DNA of 64,000 bases from an uncultured Lachnospiraceae bacterium (GTDB taxonomy: Bacteria > Bacillota > Clostridia > Lachnospirales > Lachnospiraceae): assembly GCA_947173495.1 (NCBI GenBank), contig CAMWFQ010000004.1, forward strand, positions 155,672-219,671. The letters run 5' to 3'. This document shows, in pieces, positions 27,388 through 35,960 of the stretch. The notes under the pieces are model-generated. The model was not told the origin of the DNA. It ran no database searches and was given only the letters and a program-made list of their open reading frames with translations. The position numbers were made by a program, and so were the translations under genes. Each line of letters opens with the position of its first letter. The first letter of the stretch is position 1.

Positions 27388-27540
27388 TGCGCAGGGGCGC
27401 ACAGATGAAGTGCCCCGCGCACGAGTAGGGAGAAAACCTTCCCTACTCGATTGCGCAGCCCCATGCAGAGAAAGTATGCCGCTAAAGCGGCGCATGGGGC
27501 GCACAGCGAGTAGTGGAGAAGTACATTCCCCTACTCTATT
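27386..27540 (+). repeat. Nested-hairpin repeat, two tandem units
   Basis: Unit 1 (27387-27452) has lost the inner hairpin: GCGC-AG-GGGGC pairs directly with GCCCC-GCGC across a short loop; the second hairpin is CGAGTAGGGA / TTCCCTACTCG. Unit 2 (27453-27540): GCCCCATG pairs with CATGGGGC, inner hairpin GCCGC-TAAA-GCGGC, second hairpin GAGTAGTGGAG / CCCCTACTC with a bulge. The last bases of unit 2 contain the stop codon of the minus-strand XRE gene. Confidence 0.85.
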
Positions 27541-28021
27541 CATCATGATTTCTGTTTGGGATATCTTTGAAAGAAGATTCCTCTTCTTTACGATTCTGAA
27601 ATTTAACTTTCATAAAAGCAAGGATGTCATCCTGATCACGGCTTTCCAGTAAATGAAAATAAAACAGCAGCAGCCGCTCACGACGATTTAAAAATTTAAA
27701 TTTCTTATTGTTCTCAGGAGCATTGATATAGTCTAAAAAGAAAGATAAATCTTCTACCATATTTGTCTTTTCAACCTGCTGCTTCAGCGCAAAATCCATA
27801 TTAATATGATAGGTAACAACCAGCTCAAGAAAGTTTTCCACAGGGACACCATATAATTTGGCAAGGTTGTACAGGGAATTGACCGGCGGAGTGATTCTCC
27901 CGGTTTCATAATGGGAATAAGTCTGTCTTGTAATGTTAAGATGTGAAGCGACAAATTCCTGAGAATAGTTACAGGACTTTCGCAGGTCTTTCAGGTACTG
28001 CTCCAAAGTTTTGTTAGCCAT
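27536..28021 (-). CDS. XRE-family transcriptional regulator
   Basis: A 161-residue protein with an N-terminal helix-turn-helix (about residues 5-60: YSQEFVASHLNITRQTYSHYETG). The C-terminal 90 residues are helical and of unknown role, perhaps for sensing or dimerisation. GGGAGAG lies 9 bases before the start. It diverges from the secreted-protein gene at 28254 across an A+T-rich gap with an inverted repeat, so it may control both. Its 3' end runs into a repeat unit. Confidence 0.85.
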   Translation of the reverse strand: MANKTLEQYLKDLRKSCNYSQEFVASHLNITRQTYSHYETGRITPPVNSLYNLAKLYGVPVENFLELVVTYHINMDFALKQQVEKTNMVEDLSFFLDYINAPENNKKFKFLNRRERLLLFYFHLLESRDQDDILAFMKVKFQNRKEEESSFKDIPNRNHDE

Positions 28022-28093
28022 GCATAATACTCTCCCTATACGAATTTCCTTTGGCTGTGCATATACATTTCAAAATTGTATAATAAAAAGAAC

Positions 28094-28122
28094 TTGAAAA
28101 TATATAATAAATAGCATATAAT
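28094..28122 (+). promoter_or_regulatory. Promoter TTGAAA-17-TATAAT of the secreted-protein gene
   Basis: TTGAAA (28094-28099) and a perfect TATAAT (28117-28122) are spaced by 17 bases. The expected start of transcription falls within the inverted repeat at 28129-28178. Confidence 0.7.
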
Positions 28123-28128
28123 ACATAA

Positions 28129-28178
28129 AAAGCTATCAATAATAGCATATCTGATATATAATAGCATGTGATAGCTTT
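28129..28178. promoter_or_regulatory. Inverted repeat, candidate operator
   Basis: AAAGCTATCA (28129-28138) and TGATAGCTTT (28169-28178) are a perfect 10-base inverted pair around a 30-base core. The core itself repeats ATAATAGCAT twice. Its place just downstream of the -10 suggests a repressor site, with the divergent XRE protein as first candidate. Confidence 0.5.
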
Positions 28179-28253
28179 ACCCGACGGATCTTCTGAAAGC
28201 TGACGATGCAGGAAGCTTCAGAACCGTAAATACAAATCAAGTAGGAGGAAAGA

Positions 28254-28907
28254 ATGATGAAAGCAAGTATCATCAAAAAAATGATGACCGGCGCACTGGC
28301 TGCAGCTCTGGTGATGGCTCCTGTAATGAGCGTTTCAGCTACCACAGATGGAGGATCAACCGAGTCCCGTGCGGAAGAGAGCGTTTCTTCCGGTTCATCA
28401 GGGGAAGTTTCAACAGTTGCAGAGGTTCCTGACACAAGTGTAGTTGCAGGAACCAGAACAACTACAGCGGGCGCTTACCTTGCCACCGGCGTCAACGGAA
28501 CGGCAGTTACATCCGGTCTGGATGCCATTGCTTCCGGTTATGGCCTGGCTTCTAACGAGAAGGCTTACAGTAAGTTTTCCAATCTGGATGCCAAGAAGAG
28601 CCCTCTGGCCAAAGCGGCAATTGATCAGGCAGCTGCTTCTCAGGGAGCAGAGGTTGGTCCCATGCTCAATATCGAGCTTGGAAAAATGAGCGGAGGAAAG
28701 TACAGCCTCCTTGCTTCCGAGGGCCCTGCAATCAGAATTGCAGTAGGGATCCCCAGGAATTTTGTAAATGCTGATTATACATACGCAATGGTATGTGTAA
28801 GAGCAGGCGGTGTTGTCTCCATTTTACCGGATGTGGACAGCAACCCCAACACCATCACCTTTGATACCACAGGTGGTGCAGGCGCATATGCAATTATCAG
28901 ATATTGA
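28254..28907 (+). CDS. Secreted protein of unknown function
   Basis: A 217-residue protein with a clear signal peptide (about 1-30, cut after VSVSA). A Ser/Thr/Glu-rich linker leads to a small globular-looking domain with no Cys in its last 100 residues apart from one. No catalytic motif or cell-wall anchor was recognised. An AGGAGG site and a strong promoter suggest high expression under control of the region upstream. Two hairpins with a T-rich tail follow. Confidence 0.7.
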   Translation: MMKASIIKKMMTGALAAALVMAPVMSVSATTDGGSTESRAEESVSSGSSGEVSTVAEVPDTSVVAGTRTTTAGAYLATGVNGTAVTSGLDAIASGYGLASNEKAYSKFSNLDAKKSPLAKAAIDQAAASQGAEVGPMLNIELGKMSGGKYSLLASEGPAIRIAVGIPRNFVNADYTYAMVCVRAGGVVSILPDVDSNPNTITFDTTGGAGAYAIIRY

Positions 28908-28945
28908 TAGAGGCAGTGCAGTCTGTATATTTCTATATGAGTGAT

Positions 28946-29004
28946 GCGCCGGGTCCCTCCCGGCGGCCGTAAGGGGGCAGCTTTTGAAGGCTGCTTTCCT
29001 TATG
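28946..29004 (+). terminator. Double-hairpin terminator
   Basis: CGCCGGG-TCCCT-CCCGGCG (28947-28965) is followed by GCAGC...GCTGC and TTTCCTTATG. The tail closely resembles those that precede repeat units, but no unit follows here. Confidence 0.65.
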
Positions 29005-29045
29005 GCAGTGTTATAAGGCTTAATTTGTCAAAATTCAGGGAAATT

Positions 29046-30863
29046 ATGCATAGAATAAAGCAGGAACATATTTACTTCATCTTCATTTTAATGATGATCG
29101 TATGCATTTTTCAATATGGAATTCATAAGATCTGTGGATTTACCCTATACCCGGATGAATTCGGATATTGGGCAAGCGCGGCGGAGATACTTGGATATGA
29201 CTGGACAGATGTGGCCGCGTTGGGATCCTATTATTCCTTTGGATACAGTGTGTTTCTTCTTCCGCTTCTGAAGATATTCAGCGGCGGAACGGACGCATAC
29301 AGAGCCGCCCTCGCTGTCAATATGATATTTATGTGTGCAGGCATGATCTTGTTGAGCCGGATATCGGCCAGGCTGTTTCCGCAAATTGAGAAAGTGAAGC
29401 TTGTACTTATCTGTGGAATTGCAACGCTTTATCCGGCCTGGATTTTTTATATGCAGATGACTCTGGCGGAGGCTCTTCTGACATTTTTATTTGTGGGCAT
29501 TACGTATCTGTTTTTATCCCTGATGCAGAGACCCCGCGTTGTGACTGCGGTAGCTCTGGCAGTTGTTCTTGTTTATACGTACAGTGTACATATGCGCACA
29601 GTGGGCATAGTGGCGGCTGCCGTACTTACATTAACCCTCTGGGGAATCATGAATCCGTCCATGAGAAAACAGATACTGGCTGTACTCTGCGTTCTGACGG
29701 TTATGGGACTGGCTGTAGTGATGATCAAGAGAAATGTGATTCTGTCGGTATTTATGAAGGCGGATGCACAGGTGCTATCCGACAATGATTATGCCAGCCA
29801 GATGTGGAAGATCAGAGATATCTTCACACTGCGCGGCGGTGTGATTTTTGCAGAGGAGATTATAGGGAAAGTATTTTATCTGGGCACGGCAAGCTTCGGG
29901 ATTTTTTACTGGGCTGTGGGATGGTGTATCAGGGAATCGGCAGATCTGATAAAAAATATGTTCCGCATCATGAGAAAGAAAGAAGGCGCTATTGTCCCGA
30001 GGCAGTGGACTGCAGCGTTTTTGTTGCTGGCAGTGTCGGCGGAAATCCTGATATGCAGTATTTACATGCATGGATCTGCAAAGGCGGACTGTGTGATCTA
30101 TGGAAGGTACAATGAGTTCCTTATGCCGGTCATGCTGGTTGTGGGAATCATGAACATGTTGAGAAGCACAAAGCTGGTCAGCAGTACCTTTATATTGGGA
30201 GTGATAGCGGGATTTATGCAGTACCCCATCCTGTCTGTGATAGAAGCAGAGGGCTTAAACGATCTGCGGGGGTACTTCGTGGTAGGAATCTGCCGTCTGC
30301 TGAATAAGGAAACATTTGATCCGGTGCTGTTTTTTCGGGATACATGGGCCTTGGGAACTCTGTTGATGCTTCTTGCGACAGGGATCGTCTGGATCGTAAA
30401 AAAATGGGAAAACACAGCGTGGCCGTTGGCGCTCATCATAGTCATGGAAATGTTGACCGGGATTGATGCAAGCAGGCGTTATACATACAAAGTAAATCAG
30501 GTAAATTTTGAAAATCTGAATATTGTTGCGAAAATAGAAGAATGCGCGGATCGCGACAGCAGTGTCGTTTTCTTGAAGGAAGGAATTCCGGAGTGGATTG
30601 ATTTTTATCAGATGCAGATGCCGGACAGACCGATTCGCGTGATCAGTGCAGAAGACCTGGAAACGGGGAGCGTGCCGGGAGACTTTCTGATTGCCGACAG
30701 CAATACGCAGTGGAAGGAGAAGTTGTCAGATATTTATGATAACGCTTTGGCCTCCACTACTTATATCTTGTATTTTAATCACGAAGGAGCAGGGGAAGAT
30801 GAAAAAGATATGGAAAATATCAGCGTTCCTGATAGGAATGCTCTGTATTTTTGGATCAGCTGA
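29046..30863 (+). CDS. Multi-spanning GT-C-like membrane protein
   Basis: A protein of 605 residues with about eleven hydrophobic segments. An acidic pair in the first outer loop (LYPDEFGYW, near residue 40) is the position of the catalytic Asp in GT-C glycosyltransferases that use lipid-linked sugars. The last 100 residues are soluble. ATG 29046 has AGGG upstream; the open frame back to 28941 runs through the terminator. Its 3' end overlaps the SH3 gene by 65 bases. The activity is inferred. Confidence 0.6.
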   Translation: MHRIKQEHIYFIFILMMIVCIFQYGIHKICGFTLYPDEFGYWASAAEILGYDWTDVAALGSYYSFGYSVFLLPLLKIFSGGTDAYRAALAVNMIFMCAGMILLSRISARLFPQIEKVKLVLICGIATLYPAWIFYMQMTLAEALLTFLFVGITYLFLSLMQRPRVVTAVALAVVLVYTYSVHMRTVGIVAAAVLTLTLWGIMNPSMRKQILAVLCVLTVMGLAVVMIKRNVILSVFMKADAQVLSDNDYASQMWKIRDIFTLRGGVIFAEEIIGKVFYLGTASFGIFYWAVGWCIRESADLIKNMFRIMRKKEGAIVPRQWTAAFLLLAVSAEILICSIYMHGSAKADCVIYGRYNEFLMPVMLVVGIMNMLRSTKLVSSTFILGVIAGFMQYPILSVIEAEGLNDLRGYFVVGICRLLNKETFDPVLFFRDTWALGTLLMLLATGIVWIVKKWENTAWPLALIIVMEMLTGIDASRRYTYKVNQVNFENLNIVAKIEECADRDSSVVFLKEGIPEWIDFYQMQMPDRPIRVISAEDLETGSVPGDFLIADSNTQWKEKLSDIYDNALASTTYILYFNHEGAGEDEKDMENISVPDRNALYFWIS

Positions 30864-31581
30864 CCTGAAGATCCGGGCGGCAGAGGATACGGATAAAAGG
30901 GCGGCACCCGAAATGAATCAGGTCATGACCATGCTGACGGATTATGAAGCCAGAACGGAGCCGGATCCCAATGCGGCCGTATCTTTAAGCTATACTGCCG
31001 GATCAGCCGTGTGGGTCGTGGGACAGACGCAGAACGGCTGGTATAAGGTGAACTATCAGGGAAAGGAAGGATATATACCGGTTGAATATGTTACAGATCT
31101 GCAGGTGGAAATAGGAAGTACGGGAGCTGTGGCAGTAAATAATAACACCCTGGATGCATCGGGAAAGGAATCTGGAAATCTATCCGGATCAGAAACAGAT
31201 GAATCCGTAGCGAGCGGGGATGAGGCAGGAAAAAAAGAGACAGACAACGTCATAAATACAAATGGCGGGAAAAAAACAGTTTCTCTGGTGGAAGCAGGAA
31301 TAGATGATGAACTCGCAGCCATGGAGGCGGAAAATGAACTACTCGTAGAAGAAGTGGAAAGGCAAAGAAGTGAAGCGAACCATTCCCGTGTATGGATAAT
31401 TGTGATTGTACTCCTGGTAATTGGAATTTTGGCGACAGGAATTATTTCAACTGTAAATCGGAAAGGAAATGAGAAGAGCAGCAGCCAGAGTGAGAAGAAG
31501 GACATGGATATAACGCCGGAGCAGAAGGAAGATACGTTGGAAGTGATTGATTTGGATAAGGAAGAGGAACAAATGACATGA
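30799..31581 (+). CDS. Secreted/membrane SH3-domain protein
   Basis: A 260-residue protein: signal peptide (1-28), bacterial SH3 domain (about 44-101, TMLTDYEARTEPD...GWYKVNYQGKEGYIP), Ser/Asp-rich linker, short coiled coil (170-192), membrane helix (198-217) and charged cytoplasmic tail. SH3b domains often bind cell wall. ATG 30799 has AAGGAG nine bases upstream. It overlaps the gene before it and shares ATGA with the GT2 gene after it, so translation is probably coupled. Confidence 0.75.
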   Translation: MKKIWKISAFLIGMLCIFGSADLKIRAAEDTDKRAAPEMNQVMTMLTDYEARTEPDPNAAVSLSYTAGSAVWVVGQTQNGWYKVNYQGKEGYIPVEYVTDLQVEIGSTGAVAVNNNTLDASGKESGNLSGSETDESVASGDEAGKKETDNVINTNGGKKTVSLVEAGIDDELAAMEAENELLVEEVERQRSEANHSRVWIIVIVLLVIGILATGIISTVNRKGNEKSSSQSEKKDMDITPEQKEDTLEVIDLDKEEEQMT

Positions 31582-32633
31582 AGCTGATGATCCAGATCCC
31601 CTGTTACAACGAAGCCGATACACTGGAGATCGTCTTAAATGATCTTCCCAAAAGGCTTGCAGGAATTGATGAAATTGAATATCTGATTATCAATGATGGA
31701 AGCAGGGATGCGACGGTGAGAGTTGCTGAAAACTGGGGCGTTCATCACATCGTCAGCTTCAATCAGAATAAAGGCCTGGCCAGGGGATTCATGGCCGGCC
31801 TTGACTGCTGCCTGAGAAACGGCGCGGATATCATCGTCAATACAGACGCAGATAATCAATACTGCGCGGAGGATATCCAGAAGCTCATACAGCCGATTCT
31901 GGCAGGAGAGGCGGATATGGTCATAGGCGCCAGACCCATAGATGAGACAGAGCATTTCTCTTATTTAAAAAAGAAGCTTCAGCATTTTGGAAGCTGGGCG
32001 GTGAGAAAAGCCTCCAACACGGACATTCCGGATGCTCCCAGCGGATTCCGCGCCATGAGCCGGGAAGCGGCCATGCACATCAATGTGATCAATGATTATA
32101 CCTATACCCTGGAGACGATCGTACAGGCGGGAAGAGATAAGATTGCAGTTACCAGTGTGCCGGTACATACCAATCCGGAGCTGCGGCCATCCAGACTTTC
32201 GGAGGGAATCTGGCCGTATGTAAAAAAATCCATCGTAATCATTCTCCGCGCTTATATGATGTACCAGCCGTTGAAATGCTTTACCTATCTGTCCGCGCTG
32301 CCGATGCTTGCGGGGATGGCAATCGGCATACGTTTCCTGTACCTGATCAGTATCGGGCAGGGATATGGCCATGTGCAGTCGCTGATACTGGCGTGTACTT
32401 TGATTATTGTTGGGTTTCTGACCTTTATGATCGGTCTTGTATCTGACCTGATGGCGGCCAACAGAAGGATTTTGGCTGATACCCAGTATCATATCAGGAG
32501 GATGGAGTATGAGGCTTACGCTGATCGGCGAAGGGAAGGCACGGATTCTTTATGGGAGCCACATATTATAAGCGGAAGAGACAGTACGGTGCAGCCGCAT
32601 CAGAAGGAAAGAAAAATTTATCGTATGTGTTGA
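31578..32633 (+). CDS. GT2 glycosyltransferase with C-terminal membrane helices
   Basis: A 351-residue enzyme. The GT-A domain has the nucleotide-binding IPCYNEADTL and NDGSRDAT and the metal motif DAD (residues 90-92). Two membrane helices (about 243-265 and 272-295) follow, as in dolichyl/undecaprenyl-phosphate glycosyltransferases of the GtrB/DPM1 type, which would supply a GT-C enzyme such as the one at 29046. The last 40 residues look unlike family members and lie where the base composition changes, so the C-terminus may have been altered by recombination. Confidence 0.82.
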   Translation: MKLMIQIPCYNEADTLEIVLNDLPKRLAGIDEIEYLIINDGSRDATVRVAENWGVHHIVSFNQNKGLARGFMAGLDCCLRNGADIIVNTDADNQYCAEDIQKLIQPILAGEADMVIGARPIDETEHFSYLKKKLQHFGSWAVRKASNTDIPDAPSGFRAMSREAAMHINVINDYTYTLETIVQAGRDKIAVTSVPVHTNPELRPSRLSEGIWPYVKKSIVIILRAYMMYQPLKCFTYLSALPMLAGMAIGIRFLYLISIGQGYGHVQSLILACTLIIVGFLTFMIGLVSDLMAANRRILADTQYHIRRMEYEAYADRRREGTDSLWEPHIISGRDSTVQPHQKERKIYRMC

Positions 32634-32656
32634 GAAAAAATGGGTATTTTTGACAG

Positions 32657-33751
32657 ATGATATTTTTAAATATAGTTATGCTATTTACTCCTGCTATATT
32701 AGCATGTTTTTTGCAAAATAAAATAAATGGAAGTAATTTGAGAGGGAGGAAAAAAGCCAGACAATATTCAGGATATTTTTTTATGATCAACGGCGCTTCC
32801 TGCATTATTTCATTTATACGCGGCGTGAAGAGGATTTCTTTTTCCCATATGACGGTTTCTTACAGGATAAAGTATTTTTTGGTGGGAGTCGGTTTTGCAA
32901 TTATAATCCCAGTATTCCTGTATTTACTAAAAAAGAGTATGGGGTTTTTTGAACAGTTAAAAAATGATGTATGTCGTTTCGTGAAGGATTTAAAAAGATA
33001 TTTTAGATATGCAGTACGATTAGCGAAAGCTGATTTAAGGACAGAGGTGGCTAATTCATATCTGGACTGGCTGTGGTGGCTAATCGAGCCATTTTGTATG
33101 ATGCTGATCTATGCGTTTGTGTATGGAGTAGTATTTCAGACCACAGAAGAATATTTTACGGCATTTATATTTATTGGACTGACAGTCTGGTCTTTTTTTC
33201 TACGCAATACGTCAGCCAGTGTAAGTATGGTGAGGAGCAGCAAAGCAATTATTTCCAAAATATATTTGCCTAAATATATTCTGCTGTTTTCAAAAATGTT
33301 GGTTAACGGATTCAAAATGTTGATTTCATTTGGCGTTGTAATTGTAATGATGATTGTCTATAGAGTACATATCACAGTAAATGTACTTTATTTATTACCA
33401 ATATTGATAGATCTGTTTTTGGTAAGTTTTGCAATTGGTGTGGTTCTGATGCATTATGGCGTTTTTGTAAGAGATTTGCCGTATATTATAGATATTCTGC
33501 TGCGGATGCTGATGTATCTTACGGGGACATTTTATTCTCTGGCTAAACGTGTGCCGGCGCCGTATGGTGAAATAATTGAAAAAGTAAATCCGATTGCCTA
33601 CTTAATTGCATCGGCAAGAGATGTTTTGCTCTATGGGAAAGCAATATCATGGCAATTGTTAATCGTGTGGACAATTATTTCTGCAATTGTTCTGATATTG
33701 GGAATATCACTGATTTATCGAAATGAGAATTCATATGTGAAGGTGATTTAA
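32657..33751 (+). CDS. ABC-2 polysaccharide exporter permease (Wzm/TagG type)
   Basis: A 364-residue protein. From about residue 95 it is a standard ABC-2 permease with six helices and the family phrase EVANSYLDWLWWLIEP. The first 94 residues hold extra hydrophobic segments not usual in Wzm. No good ribosome site precedes 32657, and an internal ATG at 32939 would give the usual length but also lacks a clear site. The ATPase gene overlaps its last base. Together they would export the glycan made by this locus. The A+T-rich part of the locus begins here. Confidence 0.85.
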   Translation: MIFLNIVMLFTPAILACFLQNKINGSNLRGRKKARQYSGYFFMINGASCIISFIRGVKRISFSHMTVSYRIKYFLVGVGFAIIIPVFLYLLKKSMGFFEQLKNDVCRFVKDLKRYFRYAVRLAKADLRTEVANSYLDWLWWLIEPFCMMLIYAFVYGVVFQTTEEYFTAFIFIGLTVWSFFLRNTSASVSMVRSSKAIISKIYLPKYILLFSKMLVNGFKMLISFGVVIVMMIVYRVHITVNVLYLLPILIDLFLVSFAIGVVLMHYGVFVRDLPYIIDILLRMLMYLTGTFYSLAKRVPAPYGEIIEKVNPIAYLIASARDVLLYGKAISWQLLIVWTIISAIVLILGISLIYRNENSYVKVI

Positions 33752-34494
33752 TGGAGGAGCGGGAGTTAATTGAGAATGCGATAGAAGTGAAAGAGGTATG
33801 TGTGAATTACAAATCCCTTCATAATGTAACGATCAGACATTCTGCATTTAGGAAGCGTAAGAAAGAAGAAGAATTTAAAGCGGTGAAGAATGTCTCATTT
33901 TCCGTAAAGGAAGGCGGAATTCTGGGGATTGTTGGTAAAAACGGAAGTGGAAAGTCTACTTTATTGCGTTCTATTGCGGGAGTGTTTTCACCGAATTCCG
34001 GAAGCATTGACTTAAAAAATCATTCGATCTCATTAATGGCACTGGGGATTGGATTTAAGGAAAGCCTATCTGGACGGGAGAATATTATCCTGTCGGGCTT
34101 GCTCCTGGGATTTACCGAAAGAGAGATACTGGATAAAATGTCAGGTATTATTGATTTTGCCGAAATAGGAGATTTTATTGACAAGCCAGTGAATACTTAT
34201 TCGAGCGGCATGCACTCAAAATTAGCATTTTCTATTACGGCAATGCTGGAAACGGACATCATGCTGGTAGATGAGGTGCTGAGTGTGGGGGATGAAAGAT
34301 TTAAAAATAAGAGTATGTCAAAAATGAAGGAACTGATAGAGGATAAAAATCGAACCGTCATTATTGTGTCACATAGCATTGAATTGTTAAGAGAGATGTG
34401 TGACGAAATACTATGGATGCATGATGGTGAGGTGAAAGAGATGGGGGATCCTGATGAGGTGCTGGAGCATTATTTGAAATTTATGACAGGATGA
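33751..34494 (+). CDS. ABC-2 polysaccharide exporter ATPase (Wzt/TagH type)
   Basis: A 247-residue ATPase. Walker A is GKNGSGKST (62-70), the signature is SSGMHSK (151-157) and Walker B is DIMLVDE (169-175). The N-terminal segment before Walker A is typical of polysaccharide exporters. It lacks the extra C-terminal glycan-binding domain of some Wzt proteins, so chain-end recognition by that route is unlikely. Confidence 0.93.
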   Translation: MEERELIENAIEVKEVCVNYKSLHNVTIRHSAFRKRKKEEEFKAVKNVSFSVKEGGILGIVGKNGSGKSTLLRSIAGVFSPNSGSIDLKNHSISLMALGIGFKESLSGRENIILSGLLLGFTEREILDKMSGIIDFAEIGDFIDKPVNTYSSGMHSKLAFSITAMLETDIMLVDEVLSVGDERFKNKSMSKMKELIEDKNRTVIIVSHSIELLREMCDEILWMHDGEVKEMGDPDEVLEHYLKFMTG

Positions 34495-34504
34495 TTATTT
34501 ATTT

Positions 34505-35665
34505 ATGATATTGTTTTTTGCGTGGACAGATATTCAATTAATTAATTGTGTAAATACAAAATGCAATTATTACAAAACAGAAAGTGCAGATTTACTGCTT
34601 TATAACTGTGTCAGAGTGTCTGAACGCCTTGTGGAGATCATACGTCGAAAGAAAATATTTTCCAATATATATACTATAGAAGTTCCTGATCTTTATAAAG
34701 AAAACAAAAAGACTGGAATTAGCAAAATCTTCTTATTTCTAAACCGATTCAAACAAAGAAAATATTTTTTAGAAGAAATAAATCATATATTTACTAAGAA
34801 GAAATATGAAATATTTATAGTGGCCGCTTTTTGGAGCGAAACGCTAAATATTTTCAGGTGTTTAAGAAAATACAATAAAGAGATTTTTATTGAAATTGTG
34901 GAAGAAGGAATGGCCAACTATGACGGATCTAAAAACTGGATTTTTCGAACAGCTCCGGCTTCCAATATAGAATCGATTATCAGAGGCCTCTTTTATTGCA
35001 GAAATTTGGGAATTACCGCAAAAAGGCGTGTGCGTTGTTTTTATTTATATAGGCAGGAAATTTCGTGGACGCATTTAAGTGACAAAGTTCATAAATTGCC
35101 AGTGGTCAGTAAAAAGAATAATCCTGTGCTTTATGAAATTTTTGAGGCCTGGCATGAAATAACTGATGATTCATTATATAGAAAGAGTAAATATATATTT
35201 ATTGCTGATGCGCCCTGTTATAAGAAGAATTCACAGGATATATTGAAAGATTTAATTAAAGTAACACCCCAAATAATAAAGGAGAATTCAATCATAAAAC
35301 TGCATCCGCTATACAGTACTTATATAAAAGAGAATGTTGCATTAAGTGAAGAAAAAATGTGGATAGACAGCAGAGAGGCGCCCATTGAGACTATATTGTT
35401 TCAATGTGATATGGATCATAAAGTTTTAATTATCAACAGATCATCTTCATTGCTGTATGTGAAGTGTATGCTGGATAAGGAGCCGTATGTCGTATTAACG
35501 TATAAAATACAACCGCATTATGAAAAAGAAGAAAAGGAAAGGTTCGACTATTTTGTTACAAAACTGAAGGGCGTATTTGAGAATCCCAATAAAATAATAA
35601 TACCCGGGACATTAGAGGATTTTCAAATTGTTTTAAAAACCATTGACAGAAATATTACGTTGTAA
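34505..35665 (+). CDS. Sialyltransferase-like glycosyltransferase, copy 1
   Basis: A 386-residue protein with three motifs known from bacterial sialyltransferase and polysialyltransferase families (GT52/GT38 type): acidic-acidic-Gly as EEG (133-135), HP (267-268 in IKLHPLYS) and a Ser cluster (SSS, 313-315). A paralogue at 43938 has them in the same order, the first at identical residue numbers. With NeuB, NeuC and NeuA downstream, CMP-sialic acid is the likely donor. It has no signal peptide. Donor and linkage are inferred. Confidence 0.65.
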   Translation: MILFFAWTDIQLINCVNTKCNYYKTESADLLLYNCVRVSERLVEIIRRKKIFSNIYTIEVPDLYKENKKTGISKIFLFLNRFKQRKYFLEEINHIFTKKKYEIFIVAAFWSETLNIFRCLRKYNKEIFIEIVEEGMANYDGSKNWIFRTAPASNIESIIRGLFYCRNLGITAKRRVRCFYLYRQEISWTHLSDKVHKLPVVSKKNNPVLYEIFEAWHEITDDSLYRKSKYIFIADAPCYKKNSQDILKDLIKVTPQIIKENSIIKLHPLYSTYIKENVALSEEKMWIDSREAPIETILFQCDMDHKVLIINRSSSLLYVKCMLDKEPYVVLTYKIQPHYEKEEKERFDYFVTKLKGVFENPNKIIIPGTLEDFQIVLKTIDRNITL

Positions 35666-35700
35666 TTATTTATCATACAAATTTTAATCAGGGAGGATTT

Positions 35701-35940
35701 ATGATGAAAGCGATAGAAAGGTATCAGGAGATTTTTAAAACAGTGTTTGGGGTGGAGGATGAAATTCTGGAAACTTTGGAGTATCAGGGAATAGCGCAAT
35801 GGGACAGTGTAGGACATATGCAGCTTGTGGCAGCTTTAGAAGAAGAGTTTGATATTATGTTTGACACTGATGATATTATTGATTTTAATTCTTATACTGC
35901 AGGTAAAGAAATTTTAAAAAAATATGAAGTAGAGCTGTAA
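35701..35940 (+). CDS. Acyl carrier protein
   Basis: A 79-residue acidic protein with the phosphopantetheine site DSVGHM (Ser36). It is separate from fatty-acid synthesis genes and is followed by an AMP-ligase 20 bases later, so it is probably dedicated to this locus. GGGAGG lies just before the tandem ATG ATG. Confidence 0.9.
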   Translation: MMKAIERYQEIFKTVFGVEDEILETLEYQGIAQWDSVGHMQLVAALEEEFDIMFDTDDIIDFNSYTAGKEILKKYEVEL

Positions 35941-35960
35941 TATTCTGAAGAGGAAAGAAA

